This document shows, in pieces, positions 51,884-64,000 of a stretch of 64,000 bases of DNA. The notes beneath the pieces were generated by a model. That model was given only the letters and a program-made list of their open reading frames with translations, made no database searches and was not told the DNA's origin. The stretch's first letter is position 1. Every line of letters begins with the position of its first letter. The position numbers and the translations under genes are program-made. The stretch is from Sphingomonadales bacterium 32-65-25 (GTDB taxonomy: Bacteria; Pseudomonadota; Alphaproteobacteria; Sphingomonadales; Sphingomonadaceae): the NCBI GenBank assembly GCA_002280855.1, contig NCEU01000009.1, forward strand, positions 104,007 through 168,006, read 5' to 3'.

Positions 51884-51925
51884 AAACAAACGGGTGCAGG
51901 GACTGCGTCCCTGCCCGCCGGAGGC
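51884..51925. repeat. 42-bp hairpin repeat, right (inverted) copy
   Basis: Inverted relative to 51168-51209. The only two differences fall on opposite sides of the stem (T-A replaced by A-T), preserving pairing. It lies just after the stop of the MFS gene on the minus strand. Confidence 0.85.
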
Positions 51926-51933
51926 CCCTCACT

Positions 51934-53160
51934 TCAGCCTTCATCCAACGCGCGGATATCCGGCTGCATCAACTGGATGAACAGCAGCGCGGTCAGGTAC
52001 GCGCCGGCGGCGATGGCGAACATCGGCCAGTATCCCACCCCATTGGTCAGGCACCAGCCGGTCAGTTCGATGATGCCGGTGCCGGTGAGATTGCCAGCCA
52101 CCCCGCCCAGCGCCATCACGCCGGCGACGCGGGAGGTGGGCACGGTATCGGCGGCGAGGCCGAAGATGTTGGTGGAGAAGCCCTGGTGGGCGAACAGCGC
52201 CAGGCCGATGATGAGGGCGGCGGCGATGGGGCCGGGGGCTTGCAGGGCGAGCGGGATGGGCAGGATCAGGATGGCGTAGAGGAACATGCTGGTCTTGCGC
52301 GCCTTGTTCACGCTCATGCCGCGTTTCAGCAGTGCCGGGAACAGGAAGCCGCAGCTGAAGGCGCCCAGCGCCGCCATGGTGAAGATGATGGCGTTGGGGA
52401 CGCCGACCTCGCCTTGCGAGAGCCCGAAGGTTTTCACCAGAAAGTCGGTCGACCAGAACAGCACGAACCACCAGACGCAATCGGTGAGCGCCTTTGCGCC
52501 GACGATGGTCCAGGTGCGATGATCTTTCATCAGCTCGCCCCAATTGCCCTCGAGCGCGGCATTCTTGGCGACGTTCACTGGCAGCAGCCGGCGGGTGCCG
52601 AAGATCCAAAAGCCGAGCCAGACAAAACCGAGCGCGCCTGTGACGACGAACGCTGATTGCCAGCCGAAGGCCAATGCCAGCGGCGGGATCAGCAGCGGCG
52701 TGAGGATGGCGCCGATATTGGGCGCGGTGTTGACGAGACCAAGACCAAGGCTGCGCTGGGTGAGCGGCAGATAGGTGGCCGCGGCCTTCACGGCGGCGGG
52801 CGTGTTGACGCTTTCGGCCACCGCCAGCACGGAGCGGGCAACGACGAACTGGCTCACGGTGGCGGCGGCGGCGTGGGCCATGCCAGCCGCGCTCCAGATC
52901 GCCACCGCCACGCCGTATGCCCAGCGCACGCCGAACTTGTCGACAAACCAGCCGACCGCCAGCAGCGCGAAGGCGGCCGAAAGTTGGAACACGCTGCCCA
53001 AGTGGGCGAATTCCTGATCGGTCCAGCCGAATTCGGCTTCCAGCGTGGGTTTCAGCAGCGCCAGCACCTGCCGATCGACATAGTTCAGCGCCGTGCCGGC
53101 AAACAGCAATGTGATCAGCAGCCAGCGGGCGCGGGCTTCAGCCTGTTCAGTGGTTGCCAA
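51934..53160 (-). CDS. MFS transporter (ACS/hexuronate-type)
   Basis: About 408 residues with 12 hydrophobic helices. The TTG at 53160 has GGGGAGAGG about 5 bases upstream and is preferred to the TTG at 53175. The motif NYVDRQVLALLKPTLEAEFGWTDQEFAHLGSVFQLSAAFALL and GWFVDKFGVRWAYG are typical of the anion:cation symporter subfamily that includes hexuronate, glucarate and galactonate carriers. Substrate is unknown; no sugar-acid catabolic gene is adjacent. It follows the GST-like gene by 33 bases on the same strand. Confidence 0.85.
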   Translation of the reverse strand: MATTEQAEARARWLLITLLFAGTALNYVDRQVLALLKPTLEAEFGWTDQEFAHLGSVFQLSAAFALLAVGWFVDKFGVRWAYGVAVAIWSAAGMAHAAAATVSQFVVARSVLAVAESVNTPAAVKAAATYLPLTQRSLGLGLVNTAPNIGAILTPLLIPPLALAFGWQSAFVVTGALGFVWLGFWIFGTRRLLPVNVAKNAALEGNWGELMKDHRTWTIVGAKALTDCVWWFVLFWSTDFLVKTFGLSQGEVGVPNAIIFTMAALGAFSCGFLFPALLKRGMSVNKARKTSMFLYAILILPIPLALQAPGPIAAALIIGLALFAHQGFSTNIFGLAADTVPTSRVAGVMALGGVAGNLTGTGIIELTGWCLTNGVGYWPMFAIAAGAYLTALLFIQLMQPDIRALDEG

Positions 53161-53193
53161 CGCGCCTCTCCCCAACAGGCAGATTGAACCGGA

Positions 53194-53868
53194 TCAGAAG
53201 TCCAGCTTGTCATAATGCTGTGGCGGCGGCAGGCCCTCAAGGCGTTCGGCCAGCAAGGGCCGGAACGTCGGGCGCGACTTGATCGCCGAATACCAGGTCT
53301 TGGCCGGTTCATGCCCATCCCATTCGAGGCCGGCCAGATAATCCGCCACCGAAAGATGCGCGGCGGCGGCAATATCAGCGAGGCCGAACTGGCCGCCGCC
53401 CAGCCAGGCCCGGCGTTCGAGCAGGAAATCGATGTAATCCAGGTGCATGTCCGCCATGCGGCTGGCGGCGCGGATGATGCCGCCATCGGGCGTGCCGCGC
53501 ACCACGGCGCGCTTGTACATGCGTTCGCCCAGCAGCGGCGCGTTCACTTCGGCATAGAATTTCTGATCGAACCAGGCCGCCAGGCGCCGGGTTTCCGCAC
53601 GATCTTCCGGGGTGGAGCCGATCAGCGGCGTGCGCTCCAGCGTTTCCTCGATATGCTCAAGAATGGCGGTCGAATCAGACAGCACCAGCGCATCCCGCTG
53701 CAGCACCGGCGTCTGCCCGGCGGGATTGAGCGCGGTGAAGCCGGGCCGCTTTTCCCACGGCCGTTCCTGCACCAGTTCGTGCGTGACACCCTTCACCGCC
53801 AGCGCGAAACGCACCTTGCGGCTGAACGGACAAAGCGTGAAATGATAGAGACGCCACATTGCCCGCAT
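53194..53868 (-). CDS. fzlA: GST-fold protein, FzlA-like
   Basis: About 224 residues; ATGs at 53868 and 53859 (MWRLYHFTLCPFSRKVRFAL) both fit. The thioredoxin-fold N-terminus (LNPAGQTPVLQRDALVLSDSTAILEHIEE) and helical C-terminus are those of glutathione transferases. The C-terminal tail HYDKLDF resembles the conserved tail of FzlA, the FtsZ-binding GST-like division protein of Caulobacter and other Alphaproteobacteria. The FzlA call rests on length and tail. If right, it curves FtsZ filaments and helps activate constriction. Confidence 0.75.
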   Translation of the reverse strand: MRAMWRLYHFTLCPFSRKVRFALAVKGVTHELVQERPWEKRPGFTALNPAGQTPVLQRDALVLSDSTAILEHIEETLERTPLIGSTPEDRAETRRLAAWFDQKFYAEVNAPLLGERMYKRAVVRGTPDGGIIRAASRMADMHLDYIDFLLERRAWLGGGQFGLADIAAAAHLSVADYLAGLEWDGHEPAKTWYSAIKSRPTFRPLLAERLEGLPPPQHYDKLDF

Positions 53869-53957
53869 TGTCATAATCATCTTTGCCGTCTTGGGAAGGC
53901 CGCAGCCGCCCAACAGGCTTGTTGCAAATCATTCGCAACAACGCTAGCACGGCTTGC

Positions 53958-54539
53958 ATGAACCGGCGTCTCGCCCTGTTGGCCCTGTGGGCGGTGCTGA
54001 TGGCGCCGCTGGCCGGGCTGTGGTGGCAGGCGGCCAGCCCGGATGCCGATCTGGATGCGCTGGTGGCCGATACCGGCAACTGGGCAATGGCCTGGCTGGC
54101 GATGGCTGTGGTGATGTCGCCGCTGGCCAGATTGTGGCGACCGCTGGCGCGGCAATTGTGGCTGCGCCGCGCGGTGGGGCTGGCAGCCTTCGCGGCCAGC
54201 TTGGCTCATCTGTGGCTCTATGTGATGGCCATGCGTGGCTTTGCCGAGCCGGGCGGCGAATGGGCGCTCATCGTGGATGAGGCCTTCACGCCCGGCATCC
54301 TTACCGGCTGGATTGCGCTGGCGCTGATGCTGCCGCCGGCGCTGGCCAGCAGTGATGCCGCGATGCGCCTGCTGCGCCGGTCGTGGAAGCCGGTGCAGCG
54401 CCTGGCCTGGCCGGCGGCCGGTGTGGCGCTGGCACACATGGCCGTGGTGCATGATGCGTTCAGCCTGGCCATGGCAGTTGCCGGCATCGTTGCCGGCCTG
54501 CAACTCGTTCGATTTTTCCCTGCAACCCGAAAGGTATGA
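53958..54539 (+). CDS. MsrQ/YedZ-like ferric-reductase-type membrane protein
   Basis: 193 residues from the ATG at 53958, with about six hydrophobic helices. The loop RRAVGLAAFAASLAHLWLYV and the C-terminal RRSWKPVQRLAWPAAGVALAHMAVVHDAF carry His residues in the places where MsrQ-type heme b ligands sit. MsrQ donates electrons to the periplasmic methionine sulfoxide reductase MsrP. No MsrP gene is adjacent, so this may be a variant. It overlaps the following PepSY-like gene (ATGA). Confidence 0.7.
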   Translation: MNRRLALLALWAVLMAPLAGLWWQAASPDADLDALVADTGNWAMAWLAMAVVMSPLARLWRPLARQLWLRRAVGLAAFAASLAHLWLYVMAMRGFAEPGGEWALIVDEAFTPGILTGWIALALMLPPALASSDAAMRLLRRSWKPVQRLAWPAAGVALAHMAVVHDAFSLAMAVAGIVAGLQLVRFFPATRKV

Positions 54540-54832
54540 AGATGCGCGTTACGATGATGATCATGGCGGCCACGCTGCTGGCCGGCCCGGCGCTGGCCAC
54601 CGGCAAGATCAAGTGCAATGTCGCCAAGACCGACATGAAGCCGATCGAGGCGCTGAAGGCCGAACTCACCAAGCAGGGCTGGACCGTGGCCAAGGCCAAG
54701 GTCGATGGCGGCTGCTATGAAGTCTATGGCGTGATGCCGGAAACCGGCCGCGTGGAGGCCTATTTCGATCCGGCGACGTTTGAGAAGCTCTATGTCGAAC
54801 AGCGCGGCAAGGTGCTGTTCAAGAAGGGCTAA
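54536..54832 (+). CDS. Small exported PepSY-like protein
   Basis: 98 residues; starts at 54536 or 54542. A signal peptide (MMIMAATLLAGPALA) precedes a PepSY-like fold (EALKAELTKQGWTVAKAKVDGGCYEVYGVMPETGRVEAYFDP). Such proteins are periplasmic and often accompany membrane electron-transfer proteins. It is coupled by overlap to the MsrQ-like gene. The 3' end overlaps the convergent gene by 4 bases. Confidence 0.8.
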   Translation: MKMRVTMMIMAATLLAGPALATGKIKCNVAKTDMKPIEALKAELTKQGWTVAKAKVDGGCYEVYGVMPETGRVEAYFDPATFEKLYVEQRGKVLFKKG

Positions 54833-55161
54833 GCCTTGGCGGGCCGGACCTTGGGCTTCGCCTTGGGTCCGGCCTTCTTGGCGGCCTTCAGCGCCGCCAC
54901 TTCGGCTTCCAGCTCGTTGATGCGCAGCGCCTGGCGGACGACAATATCCTGCAAGGCGCTGGTATCCGGGCTCACGGGCGGCGGTTCCGCAGCCTTGGGC
55001 GGTTCCGGCGGCTTGGGGGCTTCAGGCGTCACGATCTCGGCGTCCACCACCGTGTCGCGGTCGCGGAAAATGCCGCTCTCGCGCGCCTTGCGGATCAGCG
55101 GGGCTGCCGCCACCGCCATCTGCATCAGGCTTTCGATCAGCGGATCATTGCTCTTGGCCAT
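54829..55161 (-). CDS. Small hypothetical protein with coiled coil
   Basis: 110 residues. The ATG at 55161 is favoured: AAGGA lies 7 bases upstream. A helical N-terminus (PLIESLMQMAVAAAPLIRKARE) leads to a Pro-rich centre (APKPPEPPKAAEPPPVSP), a coiled coil (LQDIVVRQALRINELEAEVAALKAAKK) and a basic tail. No family recognised. It converges with the PepSY-like gene. Confidence 0.6.
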   Translation of the reverse strand: MAKSNDPLIESLMQMAVAAAPLIRKARESGIFRDRDTVVDAEIVTPEAPKPPEPPKAAEPPPVSPDTSALQDIVVRQALRINELEAEVAALKAAKKAGPKAKPKVRPAKA

Positions 55162-55224
55162 CATCGGGTCCTTCAACTGTTATAGTGAAATATAGCAGCG
55201 AAGAACCCGGTTTCAAGGGATGGC

Positions 55225-59786
<4,562 letters not shown>

Positions 59787-59790
<4 letters not shown>

Positions 59791-60380
59791 GGCTTCTTTG
59801 CCTGTTGTGCGTTGCTGCTCAGCGGGGCCAGCGCCGCGCCCAGCCGTTTGGCATTGGCCTGCATGGCCGCATCGATCTTCGCCCCGATCAACTGGCCGGT
59901 GGCCTGCCCGATGGCAGCGGCCACCGCCGGTTCCTTGCGCATCAGCGCCTGACCTGCGGGCGTGCGATAAAAGGCCAGGATGGCGTCAAGTTCTGCCTTG
60001 GTGAACTGGCGGGCATAGGCTTGGGTGGCGGCGGTCACCACGCTGTTCAGATTCTGGTTCACCACGCCCTGCGCGATTTCGGCCTGGATGGCGCCGGCCT
60101 TGGCCAGCACCGGATCGAATTTCGCCTTGTTGGCCTGATAGGCCGGCACGAATCCGGGCTGCTGGGCCAGCATCGCGCGGATCACCGCGCCCGATTTCAT
60201 CTGGGCGATGCTGTTCGCCATCTGCGTCTGCAGCTTGGCCTTGATGTTCAGCTGCGCCACGATCGCCGCCGCCGATTGCAGGGTGGCTGGATCCAGCGGG
60301 CGCGCGGGGGCTGCCTTTGTCTGCGCCTGCGCTGCGCCAACCAGAGCAACAGCAGAAACAGCGGCGATCAACATCTTCAT
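59787..60380 (-). CDS. DUF2059-family exported protein
   Basis: 197 residues with a signal peptide (MKMLIAAVSAVALVGAAQAQ). The DUF2059 signature ATQAYARQFTKAELDAILAFYRTPAGQALMRKEP is clear. Function of the family is unknown. It is inserted between gltD and gltB, its stop overlapping the gltB start (ATGA) and its start 23 bases after gltD, so it is co-expressed with glutamate synthase. Confidence 0.88.
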
Positions 60381-60403
60381 CTGGGCAAATCCTTGAAAAT
60401 TGG

Positions 60404-61828
60404 TCAGGCCGCGGCCGCCGATGCGGTCACGCGTGCGCGCAAATACTGGTGCATTTGCGCCGCCACGTCACGCCCGTCGCGCACGGCCCACACCACCAGG
60501 CTGGCGCCGCGCACGATATCGCCGGCGGCAAACACGCCGTCCACGCCGGTCATCATCGTCTTGTGATCGATGCGAACGGTGCCCCAGCGCGTCACCGGCA
60601 ATTGCGGCGCGCCAAACAGCGTGGGCAGATCTTCGGCATCGAAACCCAGCGCCTTGATCACCAGATCTGCGGCCAAGGTGAAGCGATTATCCGCATCCGG
60701 TTCGGGGCTGCGGCGGCCATCGGCGCCGGGCTGGCCCAATCGCATGCCCTGCGCCACCACACCGGCGGGCGTGATTTCAGCGGGTGCTGCCAGCCAGACG
60801 AACTCCACACCCTCTTCTTCGGCATTGGCGACCTCGCGCGCCGAACCCGGCATGTTGGCGCGATCGCGGCGATAAAGGCATTTCACGCTGGCGGCGCCCT
60901 GGCGGATGGCGGTGCGCACACAATCCATCGCGGTATCGCCGCCGCCGATCACCACGACATGCTTCCCCGTTGCATCAAAGGTGGCGGCATCCGGAAGCGC
61001 ATCGCCAAAGCCGGTCTTGTTGGCGGCGATCAGATAATCCAGCGCCTCCATCGTGGTCGGGCCATCGGCCCCCGGCACTTCGACCTGACGGGCCTTGTAG
61101 ACCCCCGTTGCGATCAGCACTGCAGCGTGCTTCGCACGCAGATCGGCCAGGCTGGCATCGCGCCCCACGGCGAAATCCTGGTGGAAATGCACGCCGCCTT
61201 CCCGCAGCCGCTCGACCCGGCGCATCACCACCGGCTTTTCCAACTTGAAGCCGGGAATCCCGTAGGTAAGCAGGCCGCCGGCGCGATCGTGCCGGTCAAA
61301 GACATGCACGTCATAGCCCTTCACCCGCAGCGCTTCGGCAGCGGTGAGGCCGGCCGGACCGGCGCCGATGATGGCCACGCTCTGCCCACTGCGATCAGCG
61401 ACAGGCACCAGCGGCTTCACCCAGCCCTGTTCCCAGGCATTGTCGGTCAGGAATTTCTCCACTGAACCGATGGTGACGCTGCCAAACCCAGGCTCGATCA
61501 CGCAATTGCCTTCGCACAACCGGTCCTGCGGGCAGATGCGGCCACAGATTTCCGGCATGGCGTTGGTGGCGGCCGATACCTCATAGGCTTCCTGCAAGCG
61601 GCCTTCCGCCGTCAGCTTCAGCCAATCGGGGATGTTGTTCTGCAATGGGCAATGCACCTGGCAGAAGGGCACGCCGCACTGGCTGCAGCGCCCGGCCTGC
61701 TCCTCGGCCTTGGCGAGAATATAGGGGCGGCTGATCTCGAGGAAATCATGGGCGCGCTCATCGGCCGACCGCTTGGCCGGGTAGGCCTGGTCGCGCTCGA
61801 CGAACTTCAGCAATTTTGTTGCGGCCAT
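60404..61828 (-). CDS. gltD: Glutamate synthase small subunit
   Basis: 474 residues. The N-terminal Cys-rich region (CSQCGVPFCQVHCPLQNNIPDWLKL… CGRICPQDRLCEGNCVI) ligates 4Fe-4S clusters. The FAD site is GAGPAGLTAAEALRVKGYDVHVFD and the NADPH site GGGDTAMDCVRTAIR. It transfers electrons from NADPH to GltB. First gene of the gltD-DUF2059-gltB operon; the 150-base gap to uppP should contain its promoter. Confidence 0.97.
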   Translation of the reverse strand: MAATKLLKFVERDQAYPAKRSADERAHDFLEISRPYILAKAEEQAGRCSQCGVPFCQVHCPLQNNIPDWLKLTAEGRLQEAYEVSAATNAMPEICGRICPQDRLCEGNCVIEPGFGSVTIGSVEKFLTDNAWEQGWVKPLVPVADRSGQSVAIIGAGPAGLTAAEALRVKGYDVHVFDRHDRAGGLLTYGIPGFKLEKPVVMRRVERLREGGVHFHQDFAVGRDASLADLRAKHAAVLIATGVYKARQVEVPGADGPTTMEALDYLIAANKTGFGDALPDAATFDATGKHVVVIGGGDTAMDCVRTAIRQGAASVKCLYRRDRANMPGSAREVANAEEEGVEFVWLAAPAEITPAGVVAQGMRLGQPGADGRRSPEPDADNRFTLAADLVIKALGFDAEDLPTLFGAPQLPVTRWGTVRIDHKTMMTGVDGVFAAGDIVRGASLVVWAVRDGRDVAAQMHQYLRARVTASAAAA

Positions 61829-61978
61829 GGTCGCCTATCCTTTCGTTCGGATGCGCGAAACCACAAGCGATGGTGCTTGTCACGTGAAAAGCAGCGAATA
61901 GGGCAGTATGTCTGCCCTAAATCTGGTCAAGCTGCCAGATTCAGGCGATTTTGGCGGCGCTTTATGGCCGATTCGGCC

Positions 61979-62785
61979 CTATCTCATCGCCAACCATACC
62001 AGCGCGGCGCTGCCGGCAATGATTCGGTACCAGGCGAACGGCGCAAAGCCAAAGCGGCTGACCAGCGCGACAAAGCCCTTCACCACGGCCAGCGCCACCA
62101 CGAAGCTGACCGCAAAGCCGATGCCGATGGCCGACAGGTTGGACGCATCAAGGCTGTCGCGGTTCTTCCACAGCATAAGTACGGTGGCCCCGGAAATGGT
62201 CGGAACGGCCAGAAAAAAGCTGAACTCGGCCGCGGTCTTGCGGTCCACCCCCAGCATCAGCGCCGCCATGATGGTGGCGCCCGAACGCGACACGCCGGGG
62301 ATCATGGCAACACACTGGCCCAGCCCGATCAGCAACGAATTGCGCGGGGTCAGCGCCTCCACGCCAAACACTTTGGCCTCACCCATGCGCTTTTCGATCC
62401 ACAGGATCGCAAAGCCGCCAACGATCAGGGAGACAGCCACGGTTGTGGGGCTTTCCAGCATGGCTTCCACCGCCTTGATGAACAGCACGCCCATGATCGC
62501 GGCCGGCAGAAAGCCCAGGAAGACGTTGCGGATGAAGGCAAAGGCCGTCGGTTCCCGCACCAGCAGGCCACGCGCCACCCCCATGAAACGCCCCCAGTAG
62601 GCAACCAGCACCGCCAGAATCGCGCCGGACTGGATGGCGATATCGAAGGTCGCCCCGGCCTCGCCCGAAAAGCCCAGCAGTTCGCCCGCCAGGATCAGAT
62701 GCCCGGTGGAGGACACCGGCAGATATTCCGTCAGCCCCTCGACAATGCCGAGCAGGATGATGGTGAGCAGATCGGGTTGGTTCAC
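61979..62785 (-). CDS. uppP: Undecaprenyl-diphosphatase
   Basis: 268 residues with eight membrane helices. Active-site motifs are EGLTEYLPVSSTGHL (near the N-terminus) and PGVSRSGATI (about 170-180). It dephosphorylates undecaprenyl diphosphate, recycling the carrier for peptidoglycan and glycan synthesis. The start overlaps the NAD-binding gene stop by 4 bases. Confidence 0.96.
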   Translation of the reverse strand: MNQPDLLTIILLGIVEGLTEYLPVSSTGHLILAGELLGFSGEAGATFDIAIQSGAILAVLVAYWGRFMGVARGLLVREPTAFAFIRNVFLGFLPAAIMGVLFIKAVEAMLESPTTVAVSLIVGGFAILWIEKRMGEAKVFGVEALTPRNSLLIGLGQCVAMIPGVSRSGATIMAALMLGVDRKTAAEFSFFLAVPTISGATVLMLWKNRDSLDASNLSAIGIGFAVSFVVALAVVKGFVALVSRFGFAPFAWYRIIAGSAALVWLAMR

Positions 62786-63765
62786 GCATCCACTTTCGCA
62801 AAGCGCCCGCCACGGCGGAAGCGCGCCATCATTTCCGGGATGAACCCGGCCAACGGGGTCGCCGCGACACCCAGCGCCGCCAGGCCCGGCGCGCCGGGCG
62901 CGCAGATATTGCCCTTTTTCAGCATCGCCAGCTGGTCACTGTTCATCGGCATGAACGGCAAGATATCGCCCATCTTTGCCAGCAGGCCGGACGTGAAGTC
63001 CGACAATGGCACCACCGGCCGATCAAGGCCGGTCAGATCGGAAATCATCTGCAGGATGGCGGTGAAGCTCAGCACATCCGGCCCGCCCAGTTCAAACGTG
63101 CGCCCGCGGGCATCGCCCGATTGCAGCGCCGCCAGCACCGCATCGGCGACATCGCGGACGTACACCGGCTGGAACAGGCTGTCCCCGCAGATTGCCGGCA
63201 AGATGGGGGACAATCGCGCCATGCCGGCAAAGCGATTGAAGAACTGATCTTCCGGCCCGGCGACCAGGCTGGGCCGCAGAATGCAAGCAAATGGCAGCGC
63301 GCTGAGCACCTGTTGCTCGCCCTCGCCCTTGCTGCGGGCATAAGCGATTGCGCTGGTGGCATCGGCACCGATGGCGGACATTTGCACATAGGCCTTTACG
63401 CCCGCCGCCGCCGCGGCCCGCGCCGCTCGCCCGGCGCCTTCGGCCTGCAGACTGGCAAAACGCTGGTCCCCGCTTTCGGCGAGGATGCCAACGAGGTTGA
63501 CGCCCGCCGCCGCGCCGGCAAAGGCGGCGGCCATATCGGCATCGGAACGGATATTGCCGGTCACCATCTGAATCTGGCCAAGATCACCGAGCGGCTTCAG
63601 GTACAGCGCACTGTCGGCATGGCGGGAGACAACGCGCACCCGGTATCCGGCCCTGGCCAGCGCCTCCACCACGTACCGGCCGATGAAGCCCGCACCGCCA
63701 ATGACGGTGACCAGCGCGCCGACAGGCAACGGGGAAGCAGTGCTTGTGCTGTGAAGATCAGTCAT
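62782..63765 (-). CDS. NAD(P)-binding protein, complex I NDUFA9-type
   Basis: 327 residues. Rossmann motif VTVIGGAGFIGRYVVEALARAGYRVRVVSR at 20-50, then an extended SDR fold with YARSKGEGE (Tyr…Lys) and CILRPSLVAGPEDQFFNRFAGMARLSPILP. This is the atypical SDR group that includes the complex I subunit NDUFA9, which many Alphaproteobacteria have as a single gene. Exact role is unknown. Coupled to uppP by overlap. Confidence 0.88.
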   Translation of the reverse strand: MTDLHSTSTASPLPVGALVTVIGGAGFIGRYVVEALARAGYRVRVVSRHADSALYLKPLGDLGQIQMVTGNIRSDADMAAAFAGAAAGVNLVGILAESGDQRFASLQAEGAGRAARAAAAAGVKAYVQMSAIGADATSAIAYARSKGEGEQQVLSALPFACILRPSLVAGPEDQFFNRFAGMARLSPILPAICGDSLFQPVYVRDVADAVLAALQSGDARGRTFELGGPDVLSFTAILQMISDLTGLDRPVVPLSDFTSGLLAKMGDILPFMPMNSDQLAMLKKGNICAPGAPGLAALGVAATPLAGFIPEMMARFRRGGRFAKVDA

Positions 63766-63907
63766 GTCGGCGATTTAGCTGCTGGCGCCGGCCTTGTCTT
63801 GGCTCATCTTGCCCCGCGACGCTGCTACCGGCGGAAAAATCGCGATTGCCCGGCACAGACGATTGACATCCCCCGATTCCCCCCATATCTGCCGCCGCCT
63901 ACCCCGT

Positions 63908-63994
63908 GCCCAGATGGCGGAATTGGTAGACGCACCAGCTTCAGGTGCTGGCGCTCGCAAGGGCGTGGAGGTTCGAGTCCTCTTCTGGGCACCA
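63908..63994 (+). tRNA. tRNA-Leu (anticodon CAG)
   Basis: 87 bases with encoded CCA. The acceptor stem GCCCAGA pairs with TCTGGGC, the anticodon stem CCAGC/GCTGG encloses TTCAGGT (anticodon CAG), a long variable arm (GCTCGCAAGGGC) is class II as for Leu, and the T-loop is TTCGAGT. Confidence 0.95.
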
Positions 63995-64000
63995 TTTGTT

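Noticed and set aside
63775..63960. Minus-strand 61-codon frame at the right edge
   Set aside because: Overlaps the tRNA-Leu gene and has no protein-like features.

Overview
The window is GC-rich alphaproteobacterial chromosome. Gene content points to the Sphingomonadales: a Caulobacter-type cpa/tad pilus locus, an FzlA-like division protein, a GltBD glutamate synthase pair, a complex-I-NDUFA9-type protein, and degenerate 'LALKAQ…HVHV.EGG' fragments that I associate with sphingomonads. The genus is inference; no rRNA or other marker gene is present.

Layout. (1) 1-9.6 kb, minus strand: a type IVc (Flp/Tad) pilus operon running pilin > cpaB > cpaC > short cpaD-like > cpaE > cpaF > tadB > tadC > two TPR proteins, the last cut by the window edge. 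(2) 10.1-19.1 kb, minus strand: a tightly coupled six-gene run of soluble hybrid histidine kinase > LuxR-type response regulator > HscC Hsp70 > a large membrane protein with a J-like N-terminus and two TonB-C-like domains > two tandem GT87 glycosyltransferases. It ends in a clear Rho-independent terminator. A secreted amidase is divergent from it. (3) 21.0-25.2 kb: TadE/TadG-type pilus accessory genes, including a duplicated TadE-TadG pair. (4) 25.5-36.2 kb: an outer-membrane protein, a GAF-GAF-PAS class III nucleotide cyclase with a coiled-coil partner, and a 1967-residue autotransporter, flanked by two decayed copies of one small gene family. (5) 36.9-46.5 kb: a 9.6-kb integrated element bounded by 46-bp direct repeats in a tRNA-Arg gene. 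It encodes an integrase, an HTH protein, portal, prohead protease, capsid, a MerR-like regulator, small DNA-binding proteins, a tape-measure-like protein and a replication-type protein. I find no terminase, lysis gene or tail set, so it looks like a phage satellite or reduced prophage. (6) 46.6-64 kb: housekeeping genes (nth, dapB, sirtuin, fzlA, gltB/gltD, uppP), an octaheme cytochrome c with a membrane partner, an MFS transporter, small envelope proteins and tRNA-Leu.

How the parts work together. Regions 1 and 3 together supply most of a Tad pilus machine; no prepilin peptidase (CpaA/TadV) is visible, so it must be elsewhere. Region 2 looks like one regulated envelope unit: a two-component pair heading a specialised Hsp70/J pair and two polyprenyl-sugar-dependent glycosyltransferases. 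Region 5 is the clearest mobile DNA. The most unusual observations are the capsid-bearing mini-element with capsid > protease > portal transcription order, the two-component/HscC/J-TonB/GT87 operon, the inverted 42-bp repeats with a compensatory base pair around a lone ORF, and the frameshifted gene remnants bracketing the autotransporter.
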